A DNA stretch of 64,000 nucleotides from contig CALIMB010000020.1 in the NCBI GenBank assembly GCA_938028665.1, forward strand, positions 1-64,000, given 5' to 3'. Below are positions 9,235 through 17,532 of the stretch, one piece after another. The notes below the pieces were generated by a model. It saw only the letters and a program-made list of their open reading frames with translations, was not told the DNA's origin and searched no databases. The DNA is from an uncultured Thermomicrobium sp. (GTDB taxonomy: Bacteria; Chloroflexota; Chloroflexia; Thermomicrobiales; Thermomicrobiaceae). The translations under genes and the position numbers were made by a program. The number at the start of each line of letters is the position of its first letter. The first letter of the stretch is position 1.

Positions 9235-10330
9235 TGAACAGGATATGGACGATATCCCCGTCCTGAACGATGTAATGGCGACCTTCAAGACGCAGCGCGC
9301 CAAGCTTGCGTGCCTCAGCGAGTCCACCAGCGCGCACGAGATCATCGTAGTGTACGACCTCGGCCCGGATGAAGCCCTGCGCAAAATCGCTATGGATCGC
9401 GCCGGCTGCCTCGACCGCAGTTGACCCGCGACGGATCGTCCAGGCACGGACTTCGTCGGGACCAACGGTGAAGAAGGAGATGAGCCCGAGCAGACGGTAC
9501 GAAGTACGGATGACGCGGTTGCGTGCCGCCTCACTGATCCCGAGCTCTTGCATGAAGATGGCTGCCTCGTCAGGGGTGAGTTGGGCTAGTTCTGCCTCAA
9601 GCTTCCCTGGTAGCGCCTCCACAGCGACACCGGGGCCGGTAACGCGCTCGCTCGCCGCTGCGAGGAGTGCTTCTGCTTCCGCTCGTCGTTCTTCGCCGAG
9701 ATTGAGCAGGATAAGGAGCGGCTTCTGGGTAAGGAAACCAAAGCCACGGAGAAGCTTCTCCTCGTCTGGTGCAAGCTCGACGGCCCGGATCGGTGTCCCA
9801 TCGCTCAGTGCACGGTGGAGGCGCTCCAGAACTGCGCCTTCGCGTTCGTGCGTTTCGCGCTCTGGGCCGCGAAGCTTCGGGATCATCTGGCGGATTCGAT
9901 GGAGGCGCTTTTCAACCATGGCGAGATCAACAAAAAGGAGCTCCATCTCCAGGGTTGCAATGTCGCGCAGTGGATCGACCGAGCCTTCCGGATGAGGAAC
10001 AGTGGGATCATCGAAGGCACGGACGACATACACAAGTGCGCTTGCTTGTTGCAGGTACCCAAGAAGGCGGCCGCCCAGCCCGCGCTCATGAATCCCTGTG
10101 GCTAGCCCGGCCACGTCCCAGTACTGGATCTCAGCCGGAACAGTCCGACGCGGCCGGAACATCTGGGTGAGCACCTCCAGCCGGGGATCCGGTACCTTCA
10201 CGGTCGCAAGGTTCGGCTCGTCCTCGGCCCCGCTGAAGGTACCGGTCGCTGCGCTTGCACCGGTCAATGCATTGAAGACGGTTGTCTTGCCACTCTGCGG
10301 AAGCCCGATCAACACCAGCTGGACTGGCAT
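9227..10330 (-). CDS. ychF: Ribosome-binding ATPase YchF (Obg family)
   Basis: 367 residues, near the family's 363. The N-terminal P-loop reads GLPQSGKTT (9-17); most YchF proteins have NVGKST there, so this loop is variant. Switch II has DVAGL. The base-recognition motif is NLGE (N-x-x-E), the known signature for ATP over GTP. A helical insertion follows the G domain. The C-terminal TGS domain occupies about 280-367 (ISFFTVGPDEVRAW, then GFIRAEVV and HILFNV). It acts at the ribosome and in stress responses. The ATG at 10330 has an excellent GGGAGGTT site; queC ends ten bases upstream, and the next gene overlaps its stop. Confidence 0.93.
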   Translation of the reverse strand: MPVQLVLIGLPQSGKTTVFNALTGASAATGTFSGAEDEPNLATVKVPDPRLEVLTQMFRPRRTVPAEIQYWDVAGLATGIHERGLGGRLLGYLQQASALVYVVRAFDDPTVPHPEGSVDPLRDIATLEMELLFVDLAMVEKRLHRIRQMIPKLRGPERETHEREGAVLERLHRALSDGTPIRAVELAPDEEKLLRGFGFLTQKPLLILLNLGEERRAEAEALLAAASERVTGPGVAVEALPGKLEAELAQLTPDEAAIFMQELGISEAARNRVIRTSYRLLGLISFFTVGPDEVRAWTIRRGSTAVEAAGAIHSDFAQGFIRAEVVHYDDLVRAGGLAEARKLGALRLEGRHYIVQDGDIVHILFNV

Positions 10331-10340
10331 GCAACCTCCC

Positions 10341-11060
10341 TCATTGGTCTACCGCGCCTGTTGTACCACGCGGTGTTGCGGGAGGTGCTAGAAGCGGGTC
10401 GGGGACGCCCACTTCAGCGAAGGCGCGTGCGCGTAAGCGACAAGAATCACACTCTTGGCAGGGCCTATCACCACCACGGTAACAGGACCACGTGAGTCCG
10501 TAGTCGACCCCAAGACGTAGACCTAGTCGGATGATCGCTGACGTTGGCACGTCGAGGAACGGTGCAAGGACGGGGATGCGCCGGCCAGTCTCGATGAAGC
10601 GGCGGGAGGCCAGATCGGCTGCTTGCTGGTAGGCTGCGAGGAACTCCCCGCGACAGTCTGGATACCCGCTATAGTCAACGTGGCTGACCGCAATGGCTAC
10701 AGCATCGGCATCAATTACCTCGGCGTAGGCGTGGGCGACAGCGAGGAAGATCAGGTTGCGGACGGGGACGTCGGTTGACGGGATTCCGCTGGTTGGCTGG
10801 GAGGGGATCTCTCCGGCACCGACGAGCGAAGAGCCACCCCATTGAGCGAGATCGATGGTCACGATCCGGTGCTCGGCAAAGCCGAGTCGTTGGGCGATAG
10901 CCTGTGCCGCGAAGAGCTCGCGCTCGTGACGCTGGCCGTAGCGGAACGAGAGGCCGTAGAGTTGGAAGCCATACGCGTGGAGAAGATATGCAAGTGTCGT
11001 GCTGTCAAGACCTCCAGAGAGGAGGACGACGGTGCGGCACAGCATGGTGTTGCTGTCCAC
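10341..11060 (-). CDS. queC: 7-cyano-7-deazaguanine synthase
   Basis: Converts 7-carboxy-7-deazaguanine to preQ0 with ATP and ammonia, in queuosine synthesis. The N-terminal PP-loop is LLSGGLDSTT. The C-terminal zinc site is CYRGGDRPCQECDSC, giving the expected four cysteines. DVPVRN and SHVDYSGYPDCR are further QueC signatures. Two starts are possible: a GTG at 11060, with AGGGAGA seven bases upstream (chosen), or the ATG at 11045, whose product begins directly with the PP-loop as in many homologues. Longer in-frame extensions overlap the divergent gene and are not family-like. No other queuosine gene (queD, queE, queF) is adjacent. Confidence 0.93.
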   Translation of the reverse strand: MDSNTMLCRTVVLLSGGLDSTTLAYLLHAYGFQLYGLSFRYGQRHERELFAAQAIAQRLGFAEHRIVTIDLAQWGGSSLVGAGEIPSQPTSGIPSTDVPVRNLIFLAVAHAYAEVIDADAVAIAVSHVDYSGYPDCRGEFLAAYQQAADLASRRFIETGRRIPVLAPFLDVPTSAIIRLGLRLGVDYGLTWSCYRGGDRPCQECDSCRLRARAFAEVGVPDPLLAPPATPRGTTGAVDQ

Positions 11061-11135
11061 CTTGGTTCTCCCTTGCTTGCTTCCCATCAATTGCCCACGT
11101 CTCGAGTATGCTCGGCGCGGAAAGTGAAGGTGAAG

Positions 11136-11666
11136 ATGCGACACTGGGCTCTTAGCGGTGCAGCGTGGATTGCAGCGGTCATCACTCACCGAATCTGGAG
11201 GATGACGCCGCCGGGGACGCTCGGCCGCGGGTTAAGCGATGCTGCCTCGCATGCTGCGCTTGCGCTTGCGACGACGCTGCCACTTGCGGACCGCGTGCCC
11301 ACTCCGCGGCGTGTGTGGGTGGGGGTGTTGATTGGTGCGCTGGCGATCGATCTCGACCACGTTGTTGCGGCACGATCCATCCGACTACGGACCTGCATGA
11401 CGATGCCGAGCCGCCCAGCAACACATTCGGTAATCACGGCTGGAGTAGCCGTGGGCTGGGCGCTGCGGTGGGATTGTTCGTTTGGTCTCGGTGTCGGTCT
11501 TGGCCTGGGATCGCACCTGGTGCGTGATCTGGTAACCGGGGGCGCGCCACTCTTCTATCCGGGTCGCGTCATTACACTTCCGGAGCGGTGGGGGTTTCCC
11601 TTTGCACTCAGTCTTGGTGCATTGGGATGGTGGGTGTCTGGCCGGCTACCAAACGCACAGTCGTAA
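11136..11666 (+). CDS. YdjM-like membrane-bound metal-dependent hydrolase
   Basis: 176 residues, divergent from queC with a 75-base shared upstream region. The ATG at 11136 has AAGGTGAAG directly upstream; the in-frame extension to 10842 lies over queC and is rejected. Several hydrophobic helices surround the conserved polar motifs ALAIDLDHVVAA, RPATHSV and GSHLVRDLVT, with spaced Asp/His residues as in the DUF457/YdjM family of putative inner-membrane metal-dependent hydrolases. Substrate unknown. The first helix contains a histidine-rich turn (ASHAALA). Confidence 0.75.
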   Translation: MRHWALSGAAWIAAVITHRIWRMTPPGTLGRGLSDAASHAALALATTLPLADRVPTPRRVWVGVLIGALAIDLDHVVAARSIRLRTCMTMPSRPATHSVITAGVAVGWALRWDCSFGLGVGLGLGSHLVRDLVTGGAPLFYPGRVITLPERWGFPFALSLGALGWWVSGRLPNAQS

Positions 11667-11702
11667 GCGTGTGGTAGCATACTGATCAGGAAGGGAGCGG
11701 AT

Positions 11703-12056
11703 ATGGGGACAATCAGCACGATTCATGGTGCGCTGGGTGAGTCACTGGCAATGATCTATCTCCTCGTTGCGATTGGGAATTTCCTGCGACGTCGGCAAGG
11801 AGGTCTCCCACTGTGGCTGATCGGTATTGCGCATCTGTTGATCGCAGTGCAGGTGGTGCTCGGTACGATCCTCTATATCCGTGCGCCGCAAATCATTAGC
11901 ATTTGGCATCCGGTGACCGGATATCTCGCACTCGTGGCGTTGGGGCTCACCGTCGTCTTCCGAAACCGTCTTGGACGGGCGAACAGCGCTGCGCTAACAG
12001 CGCTCATCGTTACTTTCTTGGTGATTATCAATGTACTGATTGCCCGCCTGCGTTGA
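11703..12056 (+). CDS. Small four-helix membrane protein
   Basis: 117 residues with four clear hydrophobic segments (about 12-28, 36-58, 68-85 and 93-115). Short loops hold FLRRRQGG and RNRLGRAN, suggesting both ends outside and positive loops inside. The ribosome site GGAAGGGAGCGG precedes the ATG. It resembles small haem-b561/DUF-type membrane proteins in layout. Histidines in the first three helices could bind something, but no family can be named. It is 36 bases after the YdjM-like gene and probably co-transcribed. Confidence 0.7.
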   Translation: MGTISTIHGALGESLAMIYLLVAIGNFLRRRQGGLPLWLIGIAHLLIAVQVVLGTILYIRAPQIISIWHPVTGYLALVALGLTVVFRNRLGRANSAALTALIVTFLVIINVLIARLR

Positions 12057-12075
12057 ACCGATGTGCCCGAACGTG

Positions 12076-12175
12076 GTCGTCGTCCGGCTGAAAGATCGCT
12101 AATCAGCCATCACCGCTTCACCTCCATGCGCTCCACCAGCCGTGTCGTCGTCCAGCTTACAGCTCGCTAATCAGC
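12076..12175. repeat. 32-bp direct repeat, 68-bp period, at rnj 3' end
   Basis: Copies at 12076-12107 and 12144-12175 match at 28 of 32 bases (shared GTCGTCGTCC and TCGCTAATCAGC). The right copy includes the last codons and stop of the RNase J gene; the left copy lies outside it and lacks the stop. The 36-bp interval is not repeated. It looks like an old local duplication of the gene's 3' end. Confidence 0.7.
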
Positions 12176-13818
12176 GGGAGGATGAGTGGGCGGAACTTGG
12201 CCCGGCGATAGAGCTGGCGCCCAAGCACGCTCTTCGTGCGACTAACCAGGTAGCCGTGGCTGAAACCACCCTTTTGCTTGGCGAGAAATCTCTTGAACTC
12301 CTCGGTGACCTTGGCAAGTGTTTCTGGACTGACCTTGCCATTGAGTCCCCGTGCCGTGACTTCGGGTCCGGCGATGAGTTTCCCGGTCTCGCGGTCGATG
12401 ACGAAGGCAGCGATGATGACGCCACTTGCGGCCACCTCGTCACGGCGCCGCAAGAGCGCGTGGGTCGGGGTGACAAAATCAACGAGTACTGGCCCGCAGT
12501 CGACGCTACCTTCGCGACGTGCGTCCTCACGGCTGAAGCTCAAGATGCTCCCCAATTCCGGGATGACAACTCGTTCTGGGAGATACCCCAGTTCAAGAGC
12601 AAGTTCTCTGTAGAGTGCCAGATGCCGGTACTCACCGTGTACAGGTACGCAGAAGCGTGGGCGGAGAAGTTGCAGCATGTGCTTGAGCTCATCGCGGCTG
12701 GCATGTCCGGAAACATGGACTGTCGGTTCAATATCCGGGTAGATGACCTTGATACCCATGCGAAAGAGCTGGTCGATGGTCTCACTGACGGTTTGCTCAT
12801 TGCCGGGGATCGGCGTGGCCGAGAAGATCACGAGGTCGCCGGGTGTGAGACGGATGTTGGGATGATCGTTGCTCGCGATCCGTGCGAGCGCTGCCGTTGC
12901 CTCACCTTGACTGCCGGTCGTCAAGAGCATTGCTTGCTTGCGTGGCAGGGTCATGGCGATCTCGACTGGCACAATGACCCCTGCCGGTGGCTGGAGGTAA
13001 CCAAGCTCCTGCGCAATGCGTGTACTCTGCTCCATGCTGCGACCAGAGATCGCTACTTTGCGCCCATGGCGGTATGCTGCTCGCATTGCCTGATCAATCC
13101 GGGTGATGTTGGAGGCAAATGTTGTCAGCACGACACGCCCCTCGGCTGCGCCGATAATTCGGTCGAGTGTCTCACTGACCACGGCCTCAGAGGGGGTCCG
13201 ACCTGACCGTTCGACACGGACGGCGTCAGAGAGGAGCACAAGGACCCCCTCTCGTCCGATCTGCTTGAGCCGTTCCTCGTCAGTCTTGGGGCCGAGTGGT
13301 GGTGTGGGATCGAACTTGTAGTCGCCGGTGTGGACGACCCAGCCCAGCGGTGTTTTGAGCGCGATGGCGTAACTACCGGGAATGCTATGGGTGACAGGAA
13401 TGAACTCCACCTCAAAGTGCAAGCCGAGACGATACCGTTTCCGTGGTTGGACAACCCGGAAGTCGGCAAGCTTCGGATCACTGTAGTCCTCGATCTTCGC
13501 TCGCGCGTATGCAATCGCAAGTTCAGAGCCATAGATCGGTACGGGCGCGATCCCCTTCAACTCGTTGAGGATGAACGGAATCCCACCGATGTGATCCTCG
13601 TGCCCATGGGTGAGCAGGATGGCACGGAGCTTCGTCAGGCGTTGCTTGATATAACCGACGTCGGGGATAATCAGATCGACTCCGCGGAGATCCTCTTCGG
13701 GGAATTTGGCGCCGGCGTCGATCACAAGCATGTCGTTCCGGTATTCGTAGACGGTCATACTCTTCCCGATCTCGCCGACGCCGCCGAGCGGGATGATCCG
13801 AAGACGTGGTTTGGCCAT
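12157..13818 (-). CDS. rnj: Ribonuclease J
   Basis: A metallo-beta-lactamase/beta-CASP nuclease for mRNA turnover and rRNA maturation, with 5'-exo and endo activities. 553 residues, the usual size. The first motif HGHEDHIGG (71-79) binds the two zincs. PVTHSIPGS and VHTGDYKFD follow. The beta-CASP region has TTFASNITR and ISGRSMEQ, then TGSQGEATAALARI and VSGHASRDEL. The start is taken at 13818 because GGAGGAAC lies eight bases before this ATG; a GTG at 13833 would overlap that site. The C-terminal domain (about 460-553) ends LISEL. The 3' end lies in a short duplicated segment. Confidence 0.95.
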   Translation of the reverse strand: MAKPRLRIIPLGGVGEIGKSMTVYEYRNDMLVIDAGAKFPEEDLRGVDLIIPDVGYIKQRLTKLRAILLTHGHEDHIGGIPFILNELKGIAPVPIYGSELAIAYARAKIEDYSDPKLADFRVVQPRKRYRLGLHFEVEFIPVTHSIPGSYAIALKTPLGWVVHTGDYKFDPTPPLGPKTDEERLKQIGREGVLVLLSDAVRVERSGRTPSEAVVSETLDRIIGAAEGRVVLTTFASNITRIDQAMRAAYRHGRKVAISGRSMEQSTRIAQELGYLQPPAGVIVPVEIAMTLPRKQAMLLTTGSQGEATAALARIASNDHPNIRLTPGDLVIFSATPIPGNEQTVSETIDQLFRMGIKVIYPDIEPTVHVSGHASRDELKHMLQLLRPRFCVPVHGEYRHLALYRELALELGYLPERVVIPELGSILSFSREDARREGSVDCGPVLVDFVTPTHALLRRRDEVAASGVIIAAFVIDRETGKLIAGPEVTARGLNGKVSPETLAKVTEEFKRFLAKQKGGFSHGYLVSRTKSVLGRQLYRRAKFRPLILPLISEL

Positions 13819-13927
13819 GTACCGTTCCTCCACTGATAAACGCGGCGCTCGTAAGGTCGCCGCACGATCGCGTCAATCATAGCTGAGGGAGAGGATGTGA
13901 CGAGCGGTGCGAGCGTGGGGGTGGGTG

Positions 13928-14599
13928 ATGTTTCGAGATCGTTTCGATGCAGGCCAACAGCTTGCTGCGCGCTTGGGTGACCTTGTAGGACAACCGGGAA
14001 TCGTGCTGGCATTACCCCGCGGGGGTGTTTTGGTGGGCTACGAGATTGCCCGTGCGCTCCGCCTCCCGTTAGACGTGATCCTGACACGGAAGATCGGAGC
14101 CCCGTTTAATCCAGAATACGCGATTGGCGTCGTCGCCGAAAATGGGTTTGTCTCAGTGAATAAAGAAGAACTTGCACTAGGAGTAGCTAGCGAAGAGTAC
14201 ATCCGGCGCGTTGTGCCAAAACTGTTGGCAGAACTTGAGCGGCGTCGTCAGCTCTACCGTGAAGGTCGACCGCTCCCGGATCTTACCGGGAAGAGTGCGA
14301 TTCTTGTGGACGATGGGGTCGCCACGGGGTTTACAATGCTCGGCGCAATTGCCGCGGTCCGTGAGCAACATCCGGAGCGAATCATTGTTGCACTGCCGGT
14401 TGCGCCACCGTCAACGGCGGAGCGGCTGCGTCGCGAGGTGGACCGCCTTGAAGTGCTCATCATGCCCGAGCCGCTCGACGGTGTTGGTGCCTGGTATGAG
14501 GACTTCCACCAAGCAAGTGATGAGGAAGTCCTGGAACTCTTGCGGCGTGCGCGTGAGATGCTGGCCGAGTTGGACGGACAGAAGAGTGAGGAGTCCTGA
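13928..14599 (+). CDS. Phosphoribosyltransferase domain protein
   Basis: 223 residues. The type I phosphoribosyltransferase PRPP loop reads AILVDDGVATGFT (about 122-134). LALPRGGVLVGYEIA (about 25-39) and RKIGAPFNPEYAIG are hallmarks of the predicted phosphoribosyltransferases often found beside dienelactone hydrolases or universal stress proteins. The ATG at 13928 follows GGGGGTGGG; a GTG at 13907 is possible but less likely. It is divergent from rnj across about 110 bases. The substrate base is unknown. A charged tail (QKSEES) ends the protein. Confidence 0.85.
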   Translation: MFRDRFDAGQQLAARLGDLVGQPGIVLALPRGGVLVGYEIARALRLPLDVILTRKIGAPFNPEYAIGVVAENGFVSVNKEELALGVASEEYIRRVVPKLLAELERRRQLYREGRPLPDLTGKSAILVDDGVATGFTMLGAIAAVREQHPERIIVALPVAPPSTAERLRREVDRLEVLIMPEPLDGVGAWYEDFHQASDEEVLELLRRAREMLAELDGQKSEES

Positions 14600-15082
14600 G
14601 TGTACGCCCAAGAGCCTCCGCTGGCTCATCCCGCATTGGTGCGTGTTCCACTACTACGTTGTGCTCTGCCCGATCCCTCACGAGTTTGGGACTGTGAGAG
14701 CTCCAGGTGGTGCGTTCAGGAATGACACAACGGGTCACCGCCCCGCCTCCACTACGCGAGGAGGTGCACTCTTCCCCGACCATCTTGCTCGTGCCCTGAT
14801 AGCGAGCGCCCAAGCAACGAGAAATTGCTGTCACCGCTCGTCGGGATGAGATTCGTTGCCGTGACGCGGCTGTACTTCGTGTGTTAGACCTGGTGTCGAT
14901 ACGCGTATTCTTCCAGGTCGCTTTCTCTCTGGCGGTCGCGCCAAGAGACAGTCATTGTGGGCAGGTGAGGGTGTCAAGCTGAAGCCATGAGCCTGGCTTT
15001 CTGTGTTCCGTGGGCACAACAGAGCTTGTTTGAAGGTCAGCCAGCGTGTGACATGGTGCCGAGCTGCATATGGCTCTTGCGT
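14600..15082. other. Intergenic region
   Basis: About 480 bases without a supportable gene; the short frames on both strands lack family features. It ends at the strong promoter of the alaX operon. Confidence 0.5.
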
Positions 15083-15111
15083 TTGACGGTCGCCGGCTTG
15101 CACCCTATTAT
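15083..15111 (+). promoter_or_regulatory. Sigma-70 type promoter of alaX
   Basis: TTGACG (15083-15088), a 17-bp spacer and TATTAT (15106-15111) form the best housekeeping promoter in the window. The predicted start of transcription is about ten bases before the ATG, so the leader is very short. Confidence 0.72.
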
Positions 15112-15128
15112 CGCTGCGGGGGTGTACG

Positions 15129-15881
15129 ATGCCGGTGACGGAGCTTTTGTATCTCGACGATAGCTACCTCCGTGAGTTCGATGCAACGGTCGTTACGGTG
15201 ACACCTGACCACGGGGTTGTCCTTGACCGAACAGCATTCTATCCAGGAGGCGGAGGGCAGCCGCACGATACCGGTGAGCTTGTCGCTGCGGATGGTCAAC
15301 GATGGCGTGTCGTTTCGATGCGGCGGGGGACAAGTGCACACGAACTCGTCCATTTGCTTGATCGAGTGCCGCCGCCAAGCGGCACGCGTGTGCATGGTGT
15401 CCTCGATTGGGAGCGGCGGTATCGGTTGATGCGGTATCACACGGCATTGCACATTCTCTCGGCAGTCGTCTACCGCGAGTACGGTGCGCTGGTAACGGGT
15501 GCAGCCTTGGACGTGGACAAGGCACGAATGGACTTCGAATTGGAAGATCTCGCACCAGATCGGGTGGCACGGATCGAGGCGCTGGCTAACGAGGCGATCG
15601 CCCGTGGCTTGCCAGTACGCTGGTGGATCATCTCGCGGGAGGAAGCAGAGGCGATTCCTGATTTGATCCGCACGAAGGTCAATCTGCTTCCACCTTCGAT
15701 CCAACAGGTACGGGTCGTAGCAATCGAGGGGCTGGACCTCCAAGCGGACGGAGGCACGCACGTTCAAAATACGCAGGAGATCGGAGGAATTCGGGTAGTT
15801 GGGACGCGCTCGAAGGGGCGAAGTAACAAGCGGATCGAGATCGAGCTCGTGGACAGGCCCGAGCGAATGGAGGCAGTGTGA
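15129..15881 (+). CDS. alaX: Alanyl-tRNA editing protein AlaX
   Basis: A stand-alone editing domain that hydrolyses mischarged Ser-tRNA(Ala) or Gly-tRNA(Ala). 250 residues, the medium (AlaX-M) class with a short N-terminal beta-barrel part: FYPGGGGQPHDTG (near 36-48) is the conserved glycine motif. The zinc site has HTALH (near 104-108) and DGGTH (207-211). In most relatives the latter motif begins with cysteine, so an aspartate replaces one usual zinc ligand position here. The ATG at 15129 follows the promoter closely. The next gene's GTG overlaps its stop. Confidence 0.9.
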   Translation: MPVTELLYLDDSYLREFDATVVTVTPDHGVVLDRTAFYPGGGGQPHDTGELVAADGQRWRVVSMRRGTSAHELVHLLDRVPPPSGTRVHGVLDWERRYRLMRYHTALHILSAVVYREYGALVTGAALDVDKARMDFELEDLAPDRVARIEALANEAIARGLPVRWWIISREEAEAIPDLIRTKVNLLPPSIQQVRVVAIEGLDLQADGGTHVQNTQEIGGIRVVGTRSKGRSNKRIEIELVDRPERMEAV

Positions 15882-17080
15882 GGCTCTCTTGGGAGAGGAT
15901 TCTGGCGAAGCGTGTTGCCGCGTTCCGCCCTTGCATTCGAACGGATTTTTCGCTCCTTCCTGCTCCGCCAGACACGATCCATTTCACGGGTGGTGCGCCG
16001 CCGGTCGAGTGCTTACCGGTTGAGCCGCTCGCTGAAGAGCTTGCACGTGCTTGGCGTTCCGAACCAACAGCGCTCTGGTATGGCGAGACCGAAGGGCATC
16101 GGCCGCTTCGCGAGGCGATCGCTGCTCGGCTCGCGCGTCGCGGAGCACTGGTCGATCCAGACGATATCCTGATCACGCAAGGTGCTCAGCAGGCGATCGA
16201 TCTTTTGGCCCGTCTTCTGCTCGAACCAGGCGATCGGGTTCTGGTCGAAGGGCCAACCTACTTTGGAGCGTTGCAGGTCTTTGAGCCATATGCGGTGCAG
16301 ATTGAGGCAGTTCCGCTCGATGAGGAGGGCGTACAGCTTGAACGGCTTGAGGAGTCGTTGGCGCGCCAGCCACGAGCGAAGTTGTTCTACACGGTTCCCA
16401 CGTTCCAGAATCCGGCAGGGGTGACGATGTCGGCGGAGCGGCGGAGGGCCGTTGTCGAACTCGCTGGGCGATACGGCGTCCCGATTGTCGAAGATGACCC
16501 ATATGGGGACCTCTGGTACGAGACATTACCGCCACCGCCATTGCGCGCGTTCTCCGAAGAAATCCTCTCGCTGGGGAGCTTCTCGAAGACGCTTGCTCCT
16601 GGGCTGCGCGTCGGCTGGCTCGTCGCTCCACGTCGCTTGATGAAGCCTCTCATCGATGCCAAGGAAGCTGCTGACATTCAGTCTGACCGGTTACTCCAGC
16701 GTGCGATCGCTGCCGTCATTACCAGCTCCTGGTACGAGGAGCATTTGACAGCGGCTCGGCGGATCTATGCCGCACGTTGTCAGACATTGGCCGATGCTTT
16801 GGCACGTGAACTCGGTGATCTCGCGACGTGGCGGCTGCCGGGTGGCGGTTTCTTCCTCTGGGTAACGCTCAGCAGCGATGTAGACAGTGCGGCCCTCTTG
16901 CCACGCTGTGCGGCAGCTGGAGTGACCTATGTGCCAGGCTCAGAGTTCTATCCTGACCATCGTCCGACCCCAAGCTTCCGGCTTGGTTTCACCACGCTCT
17001 CAGTAGAAGCAATGCTGGTCGGTGTGGAACGTCTCGGACGAGCACTCCGGGCAGCGCTCGTTGAGGTCTCAGGGCGCTGA
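15878..17080 (+). CDS. PLP-dependent aminotransferase, class I (LysN/MocR-like fold)
   Basis: 400 residues. The GTG start overlaps the alaX stop (GTGA), so translation is coupled. Family motifs: ITQGAQQAIDLLARLL (cofactor phosphate site), VEGPTYFGALQVF, FQNPAGVTMS, EDDPYGDLWY (Asp contacts the pyridine nitrogen), and the Schiff-base lysine in GSFSKTLAPGLRVGW (near residue 240). RLGFTTLS near the C-terminus contains the carboxylate-binding arginine. Homologues act as 2-aminoadipate, aromatic or multi-substrate aminotransferases. The substrate cannot be fixed from sequence. The tight link to alaX is suggestive but unexplained. Confidence 0.9.
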   Translation: MRLSWERILAKRVAAFRPCIRTDFSLLPAPPDTIHFTGGAPPVECLPVEPLAEELARAWRSEPTALWYGETEGHRPLREAIAARLARRGALVDPDDILITQGAQQAIDLLARLLLEPGDRVLVEGPTYFGALQVFEPYAVQIEAVPLDEEGVQLERLEESLARQPRAKLFYTVPTFQNPAGVTMSAERRRAVVELAGRYGVPIVEDDPYGDLWYETLPPPPLRAFSEEILSLGSFSKTLAPGLRVGWLVAPRRLMKPLIDAKEAADIQSDRLLQRAIAAVITSSWYEEHLTAARRIYAARCQTLADALARELGDLATWRLPGGGFFLWVTLSSDVDSAALLPRCAAAGVTYVPGSEFYPDHRPTPSFRLGFTTLSVEAMLVGVERLGRALRAALVEVSGR

Positions 17081-17532
17081 AGAGCGTCAGTACTGGGTAC
17101 AAGGTGAAGCGTTTTGGAGTCGGACTCCCTGACCCAGCTAGCCCAGGAGGGGTTTCGTAGTGTGTCGCTTACCAGGTACCGAGAATGTGATGTTTCTGTC
17201 CTTTCTCGCATCATGGGGCAGGGTGCCGACATGCTGCTCCTGTGGCTCCGTGAATAGGACCAACTCCTTTGGTTTGAGACCGCACTGACCCGGTTTGCGG
17301 ACCTCCTCTCTTGTGTGAGCAGAGATGTTCATCGGCTCGCCGGTGAGTGCATGGGCACTGCTTGTCTACTTTGACGGCCGGCGCATCTGGCAAAGGTGAA
17401 GCGTTTGTCAGGTCTCGCAACCATCAATGGAAGGTCTCAAGTTGTGCTGCCCTGGTCCCCTTGGGATTGTGCTGCAAGCGGCGAGGCAGAGCGGCTAGCC
17501 GAGTAGTGAGCAGAGGTGCATTCGCGTTCTCT
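17081..17532. other. Convergent intergenic region
   Basis: About 450 bases between the ends of two convergent genes. No gene is supportable. No clear intrinsic terminator hairpin with a T tract was seen, although transcription from both sides must stop here. Confidence 0.5.

Noticed and set aside
12142-13206. 354-codon frame on the plus strand
   Set aside because: Antisense to the RNase J gene, with Cys- and Asp-rich low-plausibility composition and no ribosome site. A shadow frame.
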